Shown: positions 25,719 through 34,192 of the stretch, piece by piece
Layout of the letters: the number at the start of each line of letters is the position of its first letter
Numbering within the stretch: the stretch's first letter is position 1
Origin: Schlegelella_A sp036496385
GTDB lineage: Bacteria; Pseudomonadota; Gammaproteobacteria; Burkholderiales; Burkholderiaceae_C
Reading direction: 5' to 3'
DNA length: 64,000 nt
Assembly (NCBI GenBank): GCA_036496385.1
Contig: DASXLD010000004.1
Span: 19,897 to 83,896 of the forward strand
Notes under the pieces: generated by a model
What the model was told of the DNA's origin: nothing
Seen by the model: the letters and a program-made list of their open reading frames with translations, nothing else
Databases searched by the model: none
Program-made: the position numbers and the translations under genes

Positions 25719-26582
25719 ATGGACACGCCGCTGCCTTCGCTATTCGTCTCGCACGGCTCGCCGATGATCGCGCTCGAGCCGGGCGCCGCGGGCGCCTTCA
25801 TGCAGCGCCTCGGCCCCGTCATCGACGCCGAGTTCGGCCGCCCGAGGGCGATCGTCACCGTCTCTGCGCACACCGCGGCCCGGGTTCCGGTCGTTCTCGC
25901 AGCGCCGCGCCACGAGGCGATCTACGACTTCGGCGGCTTCGATCCGACGCTGCGGACGCTGCGCTACGACGCCGCCGGCGACCCGGCGCTCGCCGCACGG
26001 CTGCTGCAGCTCCTGCAATCGGCGGGGATCGCCGCGCACAGCATCGATCAGGGCGGGCTCGACCATGGCGCCTGGACGGCGCTTCGCTTTCTCTACCCCG
26101 CCGCCGACATTCCGGTCGTACCGCTCGCCTTCGTGCCGAGCGACCCGCCGGCGGCACAGTTCGCGCTCGGCGAGGCGCTCCGGCCGCTGGCCCGCGAAGG
26201 CGTGCTTGTCCTCGGCAGCGGCAGCATCACGCACAACCTGCGGCGGCTGTTCGCGGCGGGCCTCACGCCGCTCGCCGAGCAGCCGGAGCTCGACGACAAC
26301 GCCGAGTTCCGGCACTGGATCGCAGCGCGCGCGGCGGCGCGCGACTGGAACGCGCTCTTCGCGTACCGCAGCCAGGCGCCGCATGCGGTCGCGATGCATC
26401 CGACCGACGAGCACCTGCTGCCGTGGTATGTCGCTGCCGGCGTCGGCGGCCGCGATGCGGCGCCGCTGCGCATCCACGACGGCGCGACGATGGGCAGCCT
26501 CGGCATGGACGCGTACGCGTTCGGCGCTGCCGCCGACAAGCTCGCGAACGCGGTCGCTCGCGGCGAGCCGCAGCCCGCGTAG
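25719..26582 (+). CDS. Class III extradiol ring-opening dioxygenase (YgiD/DODA-like)
   Basis: This 287-residue protein belongs to the LigB/DODA family. The metal-binding and catalytic residues are visible: His12 in VSHGSP, a second His in VSAH near residue 51 and a third at HGAW near 117. Length matches YgiD (about 260-280). The family opens aromatic rings such as 4,5-DOPA, using a metal with a histidine triad. Natural substrates for most members are unknown. It is divergent from the FtsX-type permease gene, 83 bases away, and is not in an obvious aromatic degradation operon. The ATG at 25719 fits the family start at PSLFVSHGSP. Confidence 0.85.
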   Translation: MDTPLPSLFVSHGSPMIALEPGAAGAFMQRLGPVIDAEFGRPRAIVTVSAHTAARVPVVLAAPRHEAIYDFGGFDPTLRTLRYDAAGDPALAARLLQLLQSAGIAAHSIDQGGLDHGAWTALRFLYPAADIPVVPLAFVPSDPPAAQFALGEALRPLAREGVLVLGSGSITHNLRRLFAAGLTPLAEQPELDDNAEFRHWIAARAAARDWNALFAYRSQAPHAVAMHPTDEHLLPWYVAAGVGGRDAAPLRIHDGATMGSLGMDAYAFGAAADKLANAVARGEPQPA

Positions 26583-26602
26583 CGAGGAGTCGGCCGCGGT
26601 CG

Positions 26603-27721
26603 TCAGCGCGCCTTCGGCATGCTGCCGACGACGCCTTCGGCGAGCCAGTCCATCGTCTTGATCTGCGCATCGCCGAGCACCCCTCGAGCGAGGCGGAGCG
26701 CGCCTTGGTTGTCGCGCAGCGGCGCCGCGAACGGCACGAGCTTGCCGGCGACGATCTCGGCCCGGCGCGCCGCGAGGCCTGTGGCCGCCTCGCGCGGCAG
26801 GTCGGCGGCGACGGCGTCGACGTCGACCATGCCGCTCGCGATGCCGCCCCAGACCGGCTCGGGCTTCCAGGTGCCGTTCAGCACGCTCTCGGCGACACGC
26901 GTGTAGAAGTCGCCCCAACGGTGGACGATCGCGACGAGCTGGGCGTCGGGAGCGAACGCGCGCATGTCGCTCGGATAGGCGACGACACGAACGCCCCGAC
27001 TGCGAAAGCTCGCCTGCGCCGCCTGGGCGACCGCGGTCGACGCGCTGTGGTGGGTGAGGACGTCGGCGCCCTGGTCGATCAGTGTCTGCGCCGCGGCGCG
27101 CTCTTTCGCGGGATCGAACCAGGTGTCGAGCCAGACGACATGCACCGTCGCCTTCGGATTGGCCGCGCGCATGCCGAGCGCGAACGCGTTGATGCCCTGC
27201 ACGACCTCGGGAACCGGAAAGCCGGCGACGTAGCCGGCGACGCCGCTCCTGCTCGTCTTCCCGGCCAGCCAGCCCGCGAGCCAGCGCGCCTCGTAGTAGC
27301 GCGCGTCGTAGGTCGCGAGGTTCGGCGCGGTCTTGTAGCCGCCGGCATGCTCGAAGCGGACGCGCGGGAAGTCGGCGGCGACGCGCAGCGCCGGCTCGAG
27401 ATAGCCGAAGCTGGTCGCGAAGACGAGGCCGGCACCCTGCGCGACGAGATCGCGCATGACGCGCTCGGCGTCGGCGCCCTCGGCGACCGACTCGACGGCG
27501 ATCGTCTTCACGCGCGGGCCGAGGGCGCGTTCCATCGCGCGCCGGCCGAGCTCGTGCTGGTAGGTCCAGCCGGCCTCGCCGATCGGTGTCACGTAGACGA
27601 AGCCGACGACCAGCGGCGGCGCCGAAGATCCGGCGGGAAGCGCAGCGGTGAGCGCAGCGAGCGCGAACAGCGCGCGCGCGCCGACGCCGATGAGGTTTTG
27701 CAGCATGGTTGTCCTCGACAT
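26603..27721 (-). CDS. BMP-family ABC transporter substrate-binding protein (orphan)
   Basis: This 372-residue periplasmic binding protein of the basic membrane protein (BMP) family is related to purine-nucleoside binders. A signal peptide (ALFALAALTAALPAGSSAPP) lacks a lipobox cysteine, so it is secreted rather than a lipoprotein. Core motifs are GEAGWTYQHELGRRA, FATSFGYLEP and FEHAGGYKTAPNL. It shares the same layout as the binding protein at 36039-37226, suggesting a paralogue. No permease or ATPase is next to it, so it presumably works with the importer encoded 10 kb away or an unlinked one. Start codon choices: ATG 27721 or ATG 27706. Confidence 0.87.
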   Translation of the reverse strand: MSRTTMLQNLIGVGARALFALAALTAALPAGSSAPPLVVGFVYVTPIGEAGWTYQHELGRRAMERALGPRVKTIAVESVAEGADAERVMRDLVAQGAGLVFATSFGYLEPALRVAADFPRVRFEHAGGYKTAPNLATYDARYYEARWLAGWLAGKTSRSGVAGYVAGFPVPEVVQGINAFALGMRAANPKATVHVVWLDTWFDPAKERAAAQTLIDQGADVLTHHSASTAVAQAAQASFRSRGVRVVAYPSDMRAFAPDAQLVAIVHRWGDFYTRVAESVLNGTWKPEPVWGGIASGMVDVDAVAADLPREAATGLAARRAEIVAGKLVPFAAPLRDNQGALRLARGVLGDAQIKTMDWLAEGVVGSMPKAR

Positions 27722-27790
27722 GGCCCGCAGGGAAGCGCCGCCGCGGCGGGCGCGCGACGGTCGGCGAATGATAGGAGGCGCGGGCGTCCG

Positions 27791-28339
27791 CTACGGGACG
27801 CGGACGTAGCGGCCGTCGAACAGGACGGTCCAGGTCCGGCCGGCGTCGACGGAGCTCTCCCAGAGCTGTCGCACCGAGCCGTCGGCCGCGGGCGTCCATG
27901 TGATTCGCTGCTGCACGGTCTTGGCCGGGTCGATCGGGCTCGGCCCGGTCATCGCCATCACCATGCTGCGCTCGGCGAAGCCGCCGGTGAGCATCAGCAG
28001 CGTGCCGCTGTTGTCGACCCAGGTCTGGTGCCAGTGGCGATCGCCGGTGTCGTAGATGTTGAGGCTCTTTCCGGTGACGCCGCCGCCGCCACTCCACTCC
28101 TCGAGCAGCGCGCAACCGTCGGCGATCACCTGGATCCGGTTCTCGCCGGCCTTCTTGCCCGACGGCACGTAGACCTCCCAGTGGCCAACCCAGAAGTCGA
28201 ACTGGCGGTGCTCGACCGATTGGCACGACGTCCCGGTCACGGTGGCCTGCGCGTAAGCGACGCCGGGATTCGAGACCCATCCTCCTGCCGCGATGACGGC
28301 GGCGACGACGGCGATTCGGCGGCGGCAGAGAGCGGCCAT
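27791..28339 (-). CDS. Secreted protein of unknown function, 182 aa
   Basis: The N-terminus (MAALCRRRIAVVAAVIAAGGW, then a site near AYAQA) looks like a signal peptide. The mature part includes HRQFDFWVGHWEVYV, similar to the FDFWVG-W motif of DUF1579-type, lipocalin-like proteins. Strands such as RIQVIADGCALLEEW and WHQTWVDNSGTLLMLTGGF repeat in a beta-rich manner, suggesting a barrel-like secreted domain. Two cysteines (CQS and GCA) could form a disulfide. The gene is on the minus strand between a binding protein and the bactofilin module and shows no clear operon link. The function is unknown. Confidence 0.7.
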   Translation of the reverse strand: MAALCRRRIAVVAAVIAAGGWVSNPGVAYAQATVTGTSCQSVEHRQFDFWVGHWEVYVPSGKKAGENRIQVIADGCALLEEWSGGGGVTGKSLNIYDTGDRHWHQTWVDNSGTLLMLTGGFAERSMVMAMTGPSPIDPAKTVQQRITWTPAADGSVRQLWESSVDAGRTWTVLFDGRYVRVP

Positions 28340-28509
28340 GGAGAGCTCCGGAATACGACGCGAGACGCGGGCGATTCTCGCGCGGTTGCTGCGCTCCGCG
28401 GCGCGCGGCGGCGGGCGGCGGCGAGCGGCAGCCCACGCAGTTCGAAGACGCGGCTCGGGGCGCCGCGCACGCCGCTGCGGCCGTCGTCGCCGGTGCCGGT
28501 CGTCCGAGG

Positions 28510-28956
28510 TCAGCGCCGCTCCGAGACGAGGCCGGCCTTGTCGGCGCCGAGCTCGACGACGTTGCCCGCCGCAGGCTGCGGCTCGACCCGCAGCAGATGG
28601 CCTTGCACCCCGGCACCGACGTCCATCTGCAGCTGGCGGTAGCGGATCGTTCCCGTGACCTTGGCATCGGATTGCAGCTCGAGCCGATGCTCGACGTCGA
28701 GGTCGCCGACGACGGTGCCGTTGATCACCGCGTCGCCGCAGCGGATCGAGCCCTCGATGCGTCCCTTGGCCGAGAGGACGAGCAGCGCCGGCGCCTTGGC
28801 GTCGGGCGTCCGGCCGGTCACGTCGCCGTGGACGCAGCCGTCGATTCGCATGCCGCCCGTGAAGACGACGTCGCCCGTGATCTCGACGCCCTCGGCGATC
28901 AGCGTCGACAGCTGCGCCATCTTGATGAACGGCCGCTTCTTGGCATTTGCGAACAT
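28510..28956 (-). CDS. Bactofilin (polymer-forming cytoskeletal protein)
   Basis: This 148-residue bactofilin has the DUF583 beta-helix core, seen as repeating hydrophobic strands in LIAEGVEITGDVVFTGGMRIDG, LSAKGRIEGSIRCGDAVINGTVVGDL and LQSDAKVTGTIRY. Bactofilins self-assemble into filaments on the inner face of the membrane and position cell-wall enzymes or polar proteins. It is the last gene of a minus-strand cluster with a membrane-anchored coiled-coil protein and an M23 peptidase, the common bactofilin-peptidase module. The N-terminal segment MFANAKKRPF is a short disordered lead, as expected. Confidence 0.9.
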   Translation of the reverse strand: MFANAKKRPFIKMAQLSTLIAEGVEITGDVVFTGGMRIDGCVHGDVTGRTPDAKAPALLVLSAKGRIEGSIRCGDAVINGTVVGDLDVEHRLELQSDAKVTGTIRYRQLQMDVGAGVQGHLLRVEPQPAAGNVVELGADKAGLVSERR

Positions 28957-28969
28957 GGCTCGCTCCTTT

Positions 28970-29344
28970 TCAGTGTTTGCGACCCTCGCGGGCCTTGCGA
29001 AAGAATGTCAGCTCGTCCTGCGACTCGTTGAGCTTCTGGTTGAGCGAATCGACCTGGTGCTCGAGCTCCTGGCCGCGCGCCTCGGCGATGCGCAGCGCGG
29101 CCCTTGCCTGCTCGAGCTGCCGGCGCGCCTGCAGCAGCTCGACGCTCGGCGGTGCCGCCGCGCGAACGACGACCGGCGGTGCGTTCTCGCGCAGCAGCTC
29201 GCCGGCGCCGAGCCCTGCCGCCAGAGCGGCGACGACGAGCGCACCGACGATCACGAGCCAGCGCCCGCGCTTGCGACGGGGCGCGAGGGTCAGGCCGACA
29301 TGGGTGAGATCGTGCGTCGCCGTGCGCCCGAATCCGGTCGGCAT
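28970..29344 (-). CDS. Small membrane-anchored coiled-coil protein (DUF6776-like)
   Basis: The 124-residue protein has one membrane helix (WLVIVGALVVAALAAGLGAGELL, about residues 29-51) and a C-terminal coiled coil (LLQARRQLEQARAALRIAEARG to the end). The cytoplasmic N-terminus is basic. It sits 13 bases before the bactofilin gene and directly downstream of the M23 peptidase gene, so it may tether or regulate the complex. I chose the ATG at 29344. A GTG at 29362 overlapping the peptidase stop (GTGA) is an alternative. Similarity to DUF6776-type proteins is by architecture only. Confidence 0.65.
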   Translation of the reverse strand: MPTGFGRTATHDLTHVGLTLAPRRKRGRWLVIVGALVVAALAAGLGAGELLRENAPPVVVRAAAPPSVELLQARRQLEQARAALRIAEARGQELEHQVDSLNQKLNESQDELTFFRKAREGRKH

Positions 29345-29358
29345 CGCCAGCGTTCCGC

Positions 29359-30267
29359 TCACAGGCCGGCGAGGTAGCGCCTCGGGTCGACGTGATCGCC
29401 GGCGCGCAGCACCTCGAAGTGCAGGTGCGGCCCGGTCGCGCGGCCGGTCGAGCCGACCATCGCGATGCGGTCGCCGGGGACGACGACCTGGCCGGCGTGC
29501 ACGAGCAGCTCCGACGCGTGCGCGTAGCGCGTCGACAGGCCGTTGCCGTGGTCGATCTCGACGACCCAGCCGTAGTCGTGCTTGAAACCGGCGAAGGCGA
29601 CGATGCCGCCCGCCGCCGCAGCGATCGGCGTGCCGGCGCGGGCGGCGAAATCGAGGCCGGCGTGGAACGCGTGGGTGTGGGCGAACGGATCGATGCGGTT
29701 GCCGAACGTCGACGTCAGCTCGGCACCGGCGATCGGCAGCCGCGTCGGCAAGCGCATCAGCTCGAGCGACTGCTGCGCCGCGGCGTTGGCCACCGTCGTG
29801 ATCTGCCGCTCGACGCGGGCGAGCTGCTCGTCGAGCGCGCCGAGGTTGGCGGCGCCGGTGCGCGCCGGCAAGAGCGGGCCACCGCTCGCGCCGACGGGCT
29901 CGCGCGGCGGGTCGGGTTCGGCACGCGCCGGCGCGGGCGCCGCCGTCGGTGGTCGCTCGGACTTCAGCACGCCGATCTTCCGGCTCAGCTGCGCCGCTTC
30001 GCTTTCGAGCCGGAACAGACGCGCCGAGATGGCGCCGACCTGCTCGAGCGTGAATGGCAGCGCGAGAGGCTCGGCTGCCGTTGCGGCGGCGGACGCCGTC
30101 GCCGGCAGCGAGCGCATCGCCAGCTCGGCGAACCAGTAGCCGACGGCACCGCCCGAAGCGAGCAACGCCAGGGCGGCGAGGCCCGCCAGCGCAATCAGCG
30201 GCCGGACCGAGAGGGTCCGCACCCGCGACCGGCTCGTCGCGCCGGTGGCAATCATCACGAAGGCCAT
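29359..30267 (-). CDS. M23-family LytM-type metallopeptidase, membrane-anchored
   Basis: This 302-residue protein has one N-terminal membrane helix (about 23-47), a coiled-coil region (about 80-105 and 143-173) and a C-terminal LytM/M23 domain. The zinc and catalytic residues are His202 and Asp206 (AFHAGLDFAA), His250 (RYAH) and the HLH motif at 281-283. This looks like a complete metal site, so peptidoglycan endopeptidase activity is likely. It is the first of three genes of a bactofilin module, supporting a role in cell-shape control or local wall remodelling. The upstream gap of 312 bases to the next candidate gene probably contains its promoter. Confidence 0.88.
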   Translation of the reverse strand: MAFVMIATGATSRSRVRTLSVRPLIALAGLAALALLASGGAVGYWFAELAMRSLPATASAAATAAEPLALPFTLEQVGAISARLFRLESEAAQLSRKIGVLKSERPPTAAPAPARAEPDPPREPVGASGGPLLPARTGAANLGALDEQLARVERQITTVANAAAQQSLELMRLPTRLPIAGAELTSTFGNRIDPFAHTHAFHAGLDFAARAGTPIAAAAGGIVAFAGFKHDYGWVVEIDHGNGLSTRYAHASELLVHAGQVVVPGDRIAMVGSTGRATGPHLHFEVLRAGDHVDPRRYLAGL

Positions 30268-30744
30268 GCCCTCTCCTACGAACCGTTGCGGCCTGGTGCG
30301 CCGCGACCGCCGGTGGCGCGCCCAGCGGCACCCCCGATGCGGCCGATCCTACGAGGCATGGCCGCGTTCGCGGCGGCTCGGCGCTGCAACGGTTTGTTCG
30401 GCGCCGAAACGTTGGCGCAAGTTCACGTTCGTCCCGGGCGACGTGTTGCAAGAGGTAGCCGATCGCAAGCGAATGGCGGGTTTGCATCTCCCGTCGCGAC
30501 GACTGGTCGGAAATTTCCGGCACGGCTTGCGGAGCCAGGCCGACAGACCGGCTCCGGACAATCCCCTACCTTCGCACCATGGCATGGAGACGGCATTGGA
30601 CCGTCTTTCCCCTGGCTGCCCGGGCGGCCGCCGCAATCGTGACAGGATGTATTGCCGACCCGGTCGATCGGGACCATGATCAAGGCGACCGCGGCGCCTC
30701 GGGCGCTTGGCCGTCTCACTCTTGAACGCGAAGGGTCCCACCTG
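30268..30744. other. 477-base gap upstream of the M23 gene, mostly non-coding
   Basis: This is the longest gene-poor stretch in the window. It probably holds the promoter of the minus-strand M23-bactofilin operon at its left end and, at its right end, a possible 48-codon lipoprotein frame (30579-30725, listed separately). I saw no tRNA, repeat or obvious hairpin terminator. Confidence 0.4.
30579..30725 (+). CDS. Possible small lipoprotein, 48 aa
   Basis: An ATG-initiated frame encodes a basic start (MAWRRHW), a hydrophobic stretch with AARAAAAIVTGC, and an Asp/Gly-rich tail. The IVTGC sequence is a good lipobox, so the product could be a small lipoprotein with Cys24 acylated. There is no clear ribosome-binding site and no homologue I recognise, and chance frames are common at this GC. 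It sits 19 bases before the next candidate gene. Confidence 0.25.
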   Translation: MAWRRHWTVFPLAARAAAAIVTGCIADPVDRDHDQGDRGASGAWPSHS

Positions 30745-31008
30745 ATGGACATCCTCGATCCCACCGACTGGCGGAGCCGATGCGCGCAGCGCATCGCCGA
30801 GCTCGACCAGGAAATCTCGCGCATCGAGGCCGAGCGCCTCGCCAAGGATGTCTACGCGTTCGAACGCACCCGCGCGATGAGCCCCGAAGCGGCAGCCGAG
30901 TTCATCTCGGCGGAAATGGCCCGCCCCGACCGCGCACCGTTCGAGCGACGCGCGCAATCGCGCGCGCCCGCACGTGGCGCCGGCGAGGCGGCGAGCGGCG
31001 CTGGCTAG
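30745..31008 (+). CDS. Hypothetical protein, 87 aa
   Basis: This 87-residue protein opens MDILDPTDWRSRCAQRIAELD. A helical, charged region (about residues 10-35) is followed by ERTRAMSPEAAAEF and a basic/Ala-rich tail. It looks like a small soluble helical protein, but no family is recognised. The ATG at 30745 is a plausible start; in-frame codons further upstream are of shadow composition. Its 3' end overlaps the next gene by 35 bases in another frame, so either this stop or that start may be misplaced. Confidence 0.5.
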   Translation: MDILDPTDWRSRCAQRIAELDQEISRIEAERLAKDVYAFERTRAMSPEAAAEFISAEMARPDRAPFERRAQSRAPARGAGEAASGAG

Positions 31009-31909
31009 GGTCCGGCGCGCTGTCGCGTTCCGCCTTCTCGGCAGCGCCTGGCTGCTGCTCGGCTGCGGCGTCGCAGCGGCCGCCTGTCCACCGGCCGGAA
31101 TGAACCGGGCAGCGCTCGACGCGCTGCAACACGCCGACTGGAAGCTCGACGACGACGGTCGCCGCCAGACGCTCGCGATCGAGCTGCTCGACTGCCTCGG
31201 CGCCGCCGACCCGGCGCTGCGCGACGACCTCGCGTTCGCCGCGCTCTCGCGCTGGGCCCGGCAACGCCAGCTCAGCCCGGCGACGCTCGAGACCCTGCGC
31301 GCGACGCTGATCGCGCGCCTGGCGCCGGAGCGCGCCGACTCGGCCGGATTTGGACAGCCGTTTGCGGCGCTCGCGCTCGCTGAGGTGGCGCGTGCCGATC
31401 GCATCGTGCCGTTCCTTTCGCCCGACGAGCGCGCCGAGATGGTCCGGGCCGGCACTGCGTACCTCGGCGCGGTGCGCGACTATCGCGGCTTCGATCCGCG
31501 CGAAGGCTGGCGCCACGGCGTTGCCCACGGCGCCGACCTGATGCTGCAGCTGGCGCTGAATCCGGCGCTCGATCGCGCCCAGCTCGACGCCCTCCTCGCC
31601 GCGATCGCCGTGCAGGTGATGCCGGCCGATCACTTCTACATCTACGGCGAAGGCGATCGCCTGATGACGCCGGTGTTCTACATCGGCAGGCGCGGCGCAC
31701 TCACGACCACCGAGTGGAACGCGTGGTTCGGCGCGCTCGCCGCGAGCCGCCCCAAGCCCGACGCTGCGACGCTGACGTCGCTCGCCGCCCATCACGACCT
31801 TGCCGCGTTCCTGCTGCCGCTCTATGCGGCCCTCAAGGAGCAAGGCACGGCCGAGATGCAGGCGCGCATGCTGCCGGGCGTGACGGCAGCGTTGCAGTCG
31901 CTCGACTAG
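30974..31909 (+). CDS. DUF2785 domain protein with signal sequence
   Basis: The 311-residue product begins with an Arg-rich N-terminus and a hydrophobic segment (FRLLGSAWLLLGCGVAAAACPP), either a signal peptide cleaved after AAA or a lipoprotein signal around LLGC. The mature part matches DUF2785, with DDDGRRQTLAIELLDCLGAADPALRDDLAFAALS near 57-92. The motifs GWRHGVAHGADLMLQLALNP and FYIYGEGDRLMTPVFY follow. The function is unknown; the helical repeat-like layout is typical of the family. The GTG start at 30974 is the outermost supported by the signal region. A start nearer the hydrophobic segment is possible but lacks a clear ribosome-binding site. Confidence 0.75.
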   Translation: MAPARRRAALARVRRAVAFRLLGSAWLLLGCGVAAAACPPAGMNRAALDALQHADWKLDDDGRRQTLAIELLDCLGAADPALRDDLAFAALSRWARQRQLSPATLETLRATLIARLAPERADSAGFGQPFAALALAEVARADRIVPFLSPDERAEMVRAGTAYLGAVRDYRGFDPREGWRHGVAHGADLMLQLALNPALDRAQLDALLAAIAVQVMPADHFYIYGEGDRLMTPVFYIGRRGALTTTEWNAWFGALAASRPKPDAATLTSLAAHHDLAAFLLPLYAALKEQGTAEMQARMLPGVTAALQSLD

Positions 31910-31927
31910 CCGCGCTTGGCGACTGCG

Positions 31928-34189
31928 TTAGACCGCGCCGGTCGCCGCTCCCGACAATGGCAGGCAAGCTGCTTCAAGGTGCACTGGCGCGAGCCCGGCA
32001 CGCCGCCGCTCGTGCATGGTGATGTAGAGCCGCTCGATGTCGTGCGCGAAGCGCGCCGCGTCGAAGAGCGGCGCCGTCGGCAACGCTGCGGCCAGCGCAT
32101 CGCGCAGCGCGACGAGGCGAAGAGGTTCCGCCGCGAGCGCCAGCGCCGTCTTCTCGTACGCCTCGGTGCTCTCGACGACGAGCGCATCGAGCCCGATGGC
32201 GCGGCACAGGCTCGCAGCGACGCGCGCCGCGAAGGTGTCGCCGCACCGGGTCAGCACCGGCAGGCCGGCGCGCAGCGCATCGCTCGCCGTGGTGTGCGCG
32301 CCGTAGTGAAAGGTGTCGAGGAACAAGTCGGCGAGCGAATGCCGGCGCAAATGCTCGCCGCGTTCGAGGCGCGGCGCGAAGACGATGCGATCGCCGTCGA
32401 TGCTGTGCCGCGCCGCTTCGCGTCGCAGGTTGGCGGCCGCCGACGCGTTGGCCTCGATCAGCCAGAGGACACTTCCCTCGACGCGCTGCAGCAGCCGCAT
32501 CCAGACGGCGAACACGTCCGGCGTGATCTTGAAGCTGTTGTTGAACGAGCAGAACACGAAGCCGTCGTCCGGCAGACCGGCGAAGGCGCGACCCCGCGCC
32601 GGCGGCGCGAGCGGCTGCCACGAGCCATTGGCCTGGTAGCAGTTCGGCAGCCAGGCGACGGCCTCGCTGAAGTCGCTGCGCGCGGCGGCCGGAATCACGG
32701 TTTCATCGCCGATCACGTAGTCGATGAAGCTCGCGCCGAGCGTGCCGGGATAGCCCAGGTAGCTCGCCTGCACCGGCGCCGCGCGCGCCGCGAAAACGCC
32801 CGGCCGCGCCCCATGAGTGAAACCACCGAGATCGACGGCGACGTCGACGCCGAGCTCGCGCGCCAGCGCCGCGACCTCGGCATCGCCGAGCGCGCCTGCT
32901 TCATGGAAGGCATCGAACGATGCGATCGCGCGCTCGCGCATCGGATCGGTCGCGATCGGTCCGAACGAAAACGCGTGCAGCTCGAACCGGGTGCGATCAT
33001 GGCGCTCGAACAGCTCGGCGATCAGATCCATCGTCGCGTGGCGCCGGAAGTCGGCGGAGAAATAGCCGAGCCGGATGCGCCCGTCGCCGACCGCGCGCGG
33101 GGCGCTGCCTGAAGCCCCGACACTCCCCGCAGTCGGCCAATGCGCTGTGACGTAGCCCTCGGCGCAGCGCTTCTGCAGCGACGCCGACGCGCCGGTCGCG
33201 AGGAGCGCGAACGGATGGACGACCGCACCGCCGGCGGCGATCTCCGCCGAGATCGCGGCGAGCTCGTCGTCGAACCCGACCCAGTCGCACACCATCATGG
33301 CCGCGTGCAGGCGACCGCCGCGCGCCTCGGCTAGCCTCCGATCGAGCGCGAGCGCGCGGTCGAAGGCGGCGACCGCGTCGTCGTGCCGCTTCACGGCGTC
33401 GAGCGTCGCGCCGAGGCTGGCCCACGCATTGGCGAGGCGCGGCGCGAGCTCGGTCGCCCGGACGAGCGCGGCGATCGCCTCGGCGTCGCGGTGGAGATCG
33501 TGCAACGCGAGACCGCGGTTCGACCACGCCTCGGCGTCGTCGCCATCGATGGCCAGCGCGCAGTCGGCGCTGGCGAGCGCCTCGGCGAAGCGACCGAGCC
33601 GGTGCAGCGCGACGCCGCGGTTGCACCAGGCGGCGCCGAACTGCGGCACCAGGCCGATCGCGGCGTCGAAGCTCGCGATCGCCGCCGCCGGCTGCTGGGC
33701 GCGATCGAGGCCGAGGCCGAGGTTGTTGTGGAACTCGGCGTTGCCGGGCTCGATCGCGACCGCCTGCGCGAGGTTCTTCAGCGCCGCGTCGTGGGCGCCG
33801 GCCTCGCTCTGGACGACGCCGAGCGCGCTGTAGCCGGCAGCAAGCCCCGGCGCGAGCGCGAGCGCGCGCTCGTACGACGCTGCCGCCGCGGCGCCGTCGC
33901 CGCGGTGGTAGAGGACGACGCCGCGGTTGTAGTGGGCCTGGAAATCGTCGGGTCGAACGGCGATGCTGCGCTCGTAGCAGGCCAGCGCACCGGTGAGGTC
34001 GCCGGCGCCGGCGGCTGCGTCGCCCAGTTGCACGCAGACGGCAGCGAGTAGAGCGACGACGCGACGGTCGGGACGATCGACGCGCGCGAGCGGCTCGAGC
34101 AATGCCCGAGCGTCGGCGAGGCGCCCCTGGCGGCAGAGCGCCAGCGCGCGCTCCGTCTGGCGTGCGACCGCCGTCGCCCGATCGGCCAC
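31928..34189 (-). CDS. TPR-SPINDLY-type O-linked GlcNAc transferase-like protein
   Basis: This 753-residue protein has a long TPR superhelix (about residues 10-300) with repeated 34-residue motifs such as AHYNRGVVLYHRGDGAAAAASYERAL and AEFHNNLGLGLD. A C-terminal SPINDLY/OGT-like glycosyltransferase domain (about 370-735) follows. Catalytic-domain landmarks are GYFSADFRRHATMDLI (375-390), DLGGFTHGARPG, ASYLGYPGT, FCSFNNSFKI and DLFLDTFHYGAHTTASDALR. Bacterial members glycosylate proteins such as flagellin or surface proteins, but the acceptor here is unknown. It lies on the minus strand four bases after terC and could belong to the same transcript, though its role there is unclear. Confidence 0.88.
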   Translation of the reverse strand: MADRATAVARQTERALALCRQGRLADARALLEPLARVDRPDRRVVALLAAVCVQLGDAAAGAGDLTGALACYERSIAVRPDDFQAHYNRGVVLYHRGDGAAAAASYERALALAPGLAAGYSALGVVQSEAGAHDAALKNLAQAVAIEPGNAEFHNNLGLGLDRAQQPAAAIASFDAAIGLVPQFGAAWCNRGVALHRLGRFAEALASADCALAIDGDDAEAWSNRGLALHDLHRDAEAIAALVRATELAPRLANAWASLGATLDAVKRHDDAVAAFDRALALDRRLAEARGGRLHAAMMVCDWVGFDDELAAISAEIAAGGAVVHPFALLATGASASLQKRCAEGYVTAHWPTAGSVGASGSAPRAVGDGRIRLGYFSADFRRHATMDLIAELFERHDRTRFELHAFSFGPIATDPMRERAIASFDAFHEAGALGDAEVAALARELGVDVAVDLGGFTHGARPGVFAARAAPVQASYLGYPGTLGASFIDYVIGDETVIPAAARSDFSEAVAWLPNCYQANGSWQPLAPPARGRAFAGLPDDGFVFCSFNNSFKITPDVFAVWMRLLQRVEGSVLWLIEANASAAANLRREAARHSIDGDRIVFAPRLERGEHLRRHSLADLFLDTFHYGAHTTASDALRAGLPVLTRCGDTFAARVAASLCRAIGLDALVVESTEAYEKTALALAAEPLRLVALRDALAAALPTAPLFDAARFAHDIERLYITMHERRRAGLAPVHLEAACLPLSGAATGAV

Positions 34190-34192
34190 TCC

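Noticed and set aside
23797..25767. A 656-codon plus-strand open frame opposite the FtsX-type permease
   Set aside because: It is polar, Arg/Asp/Glu-rich antisense sequence. The minus strand encodes a coherent membrane protein.
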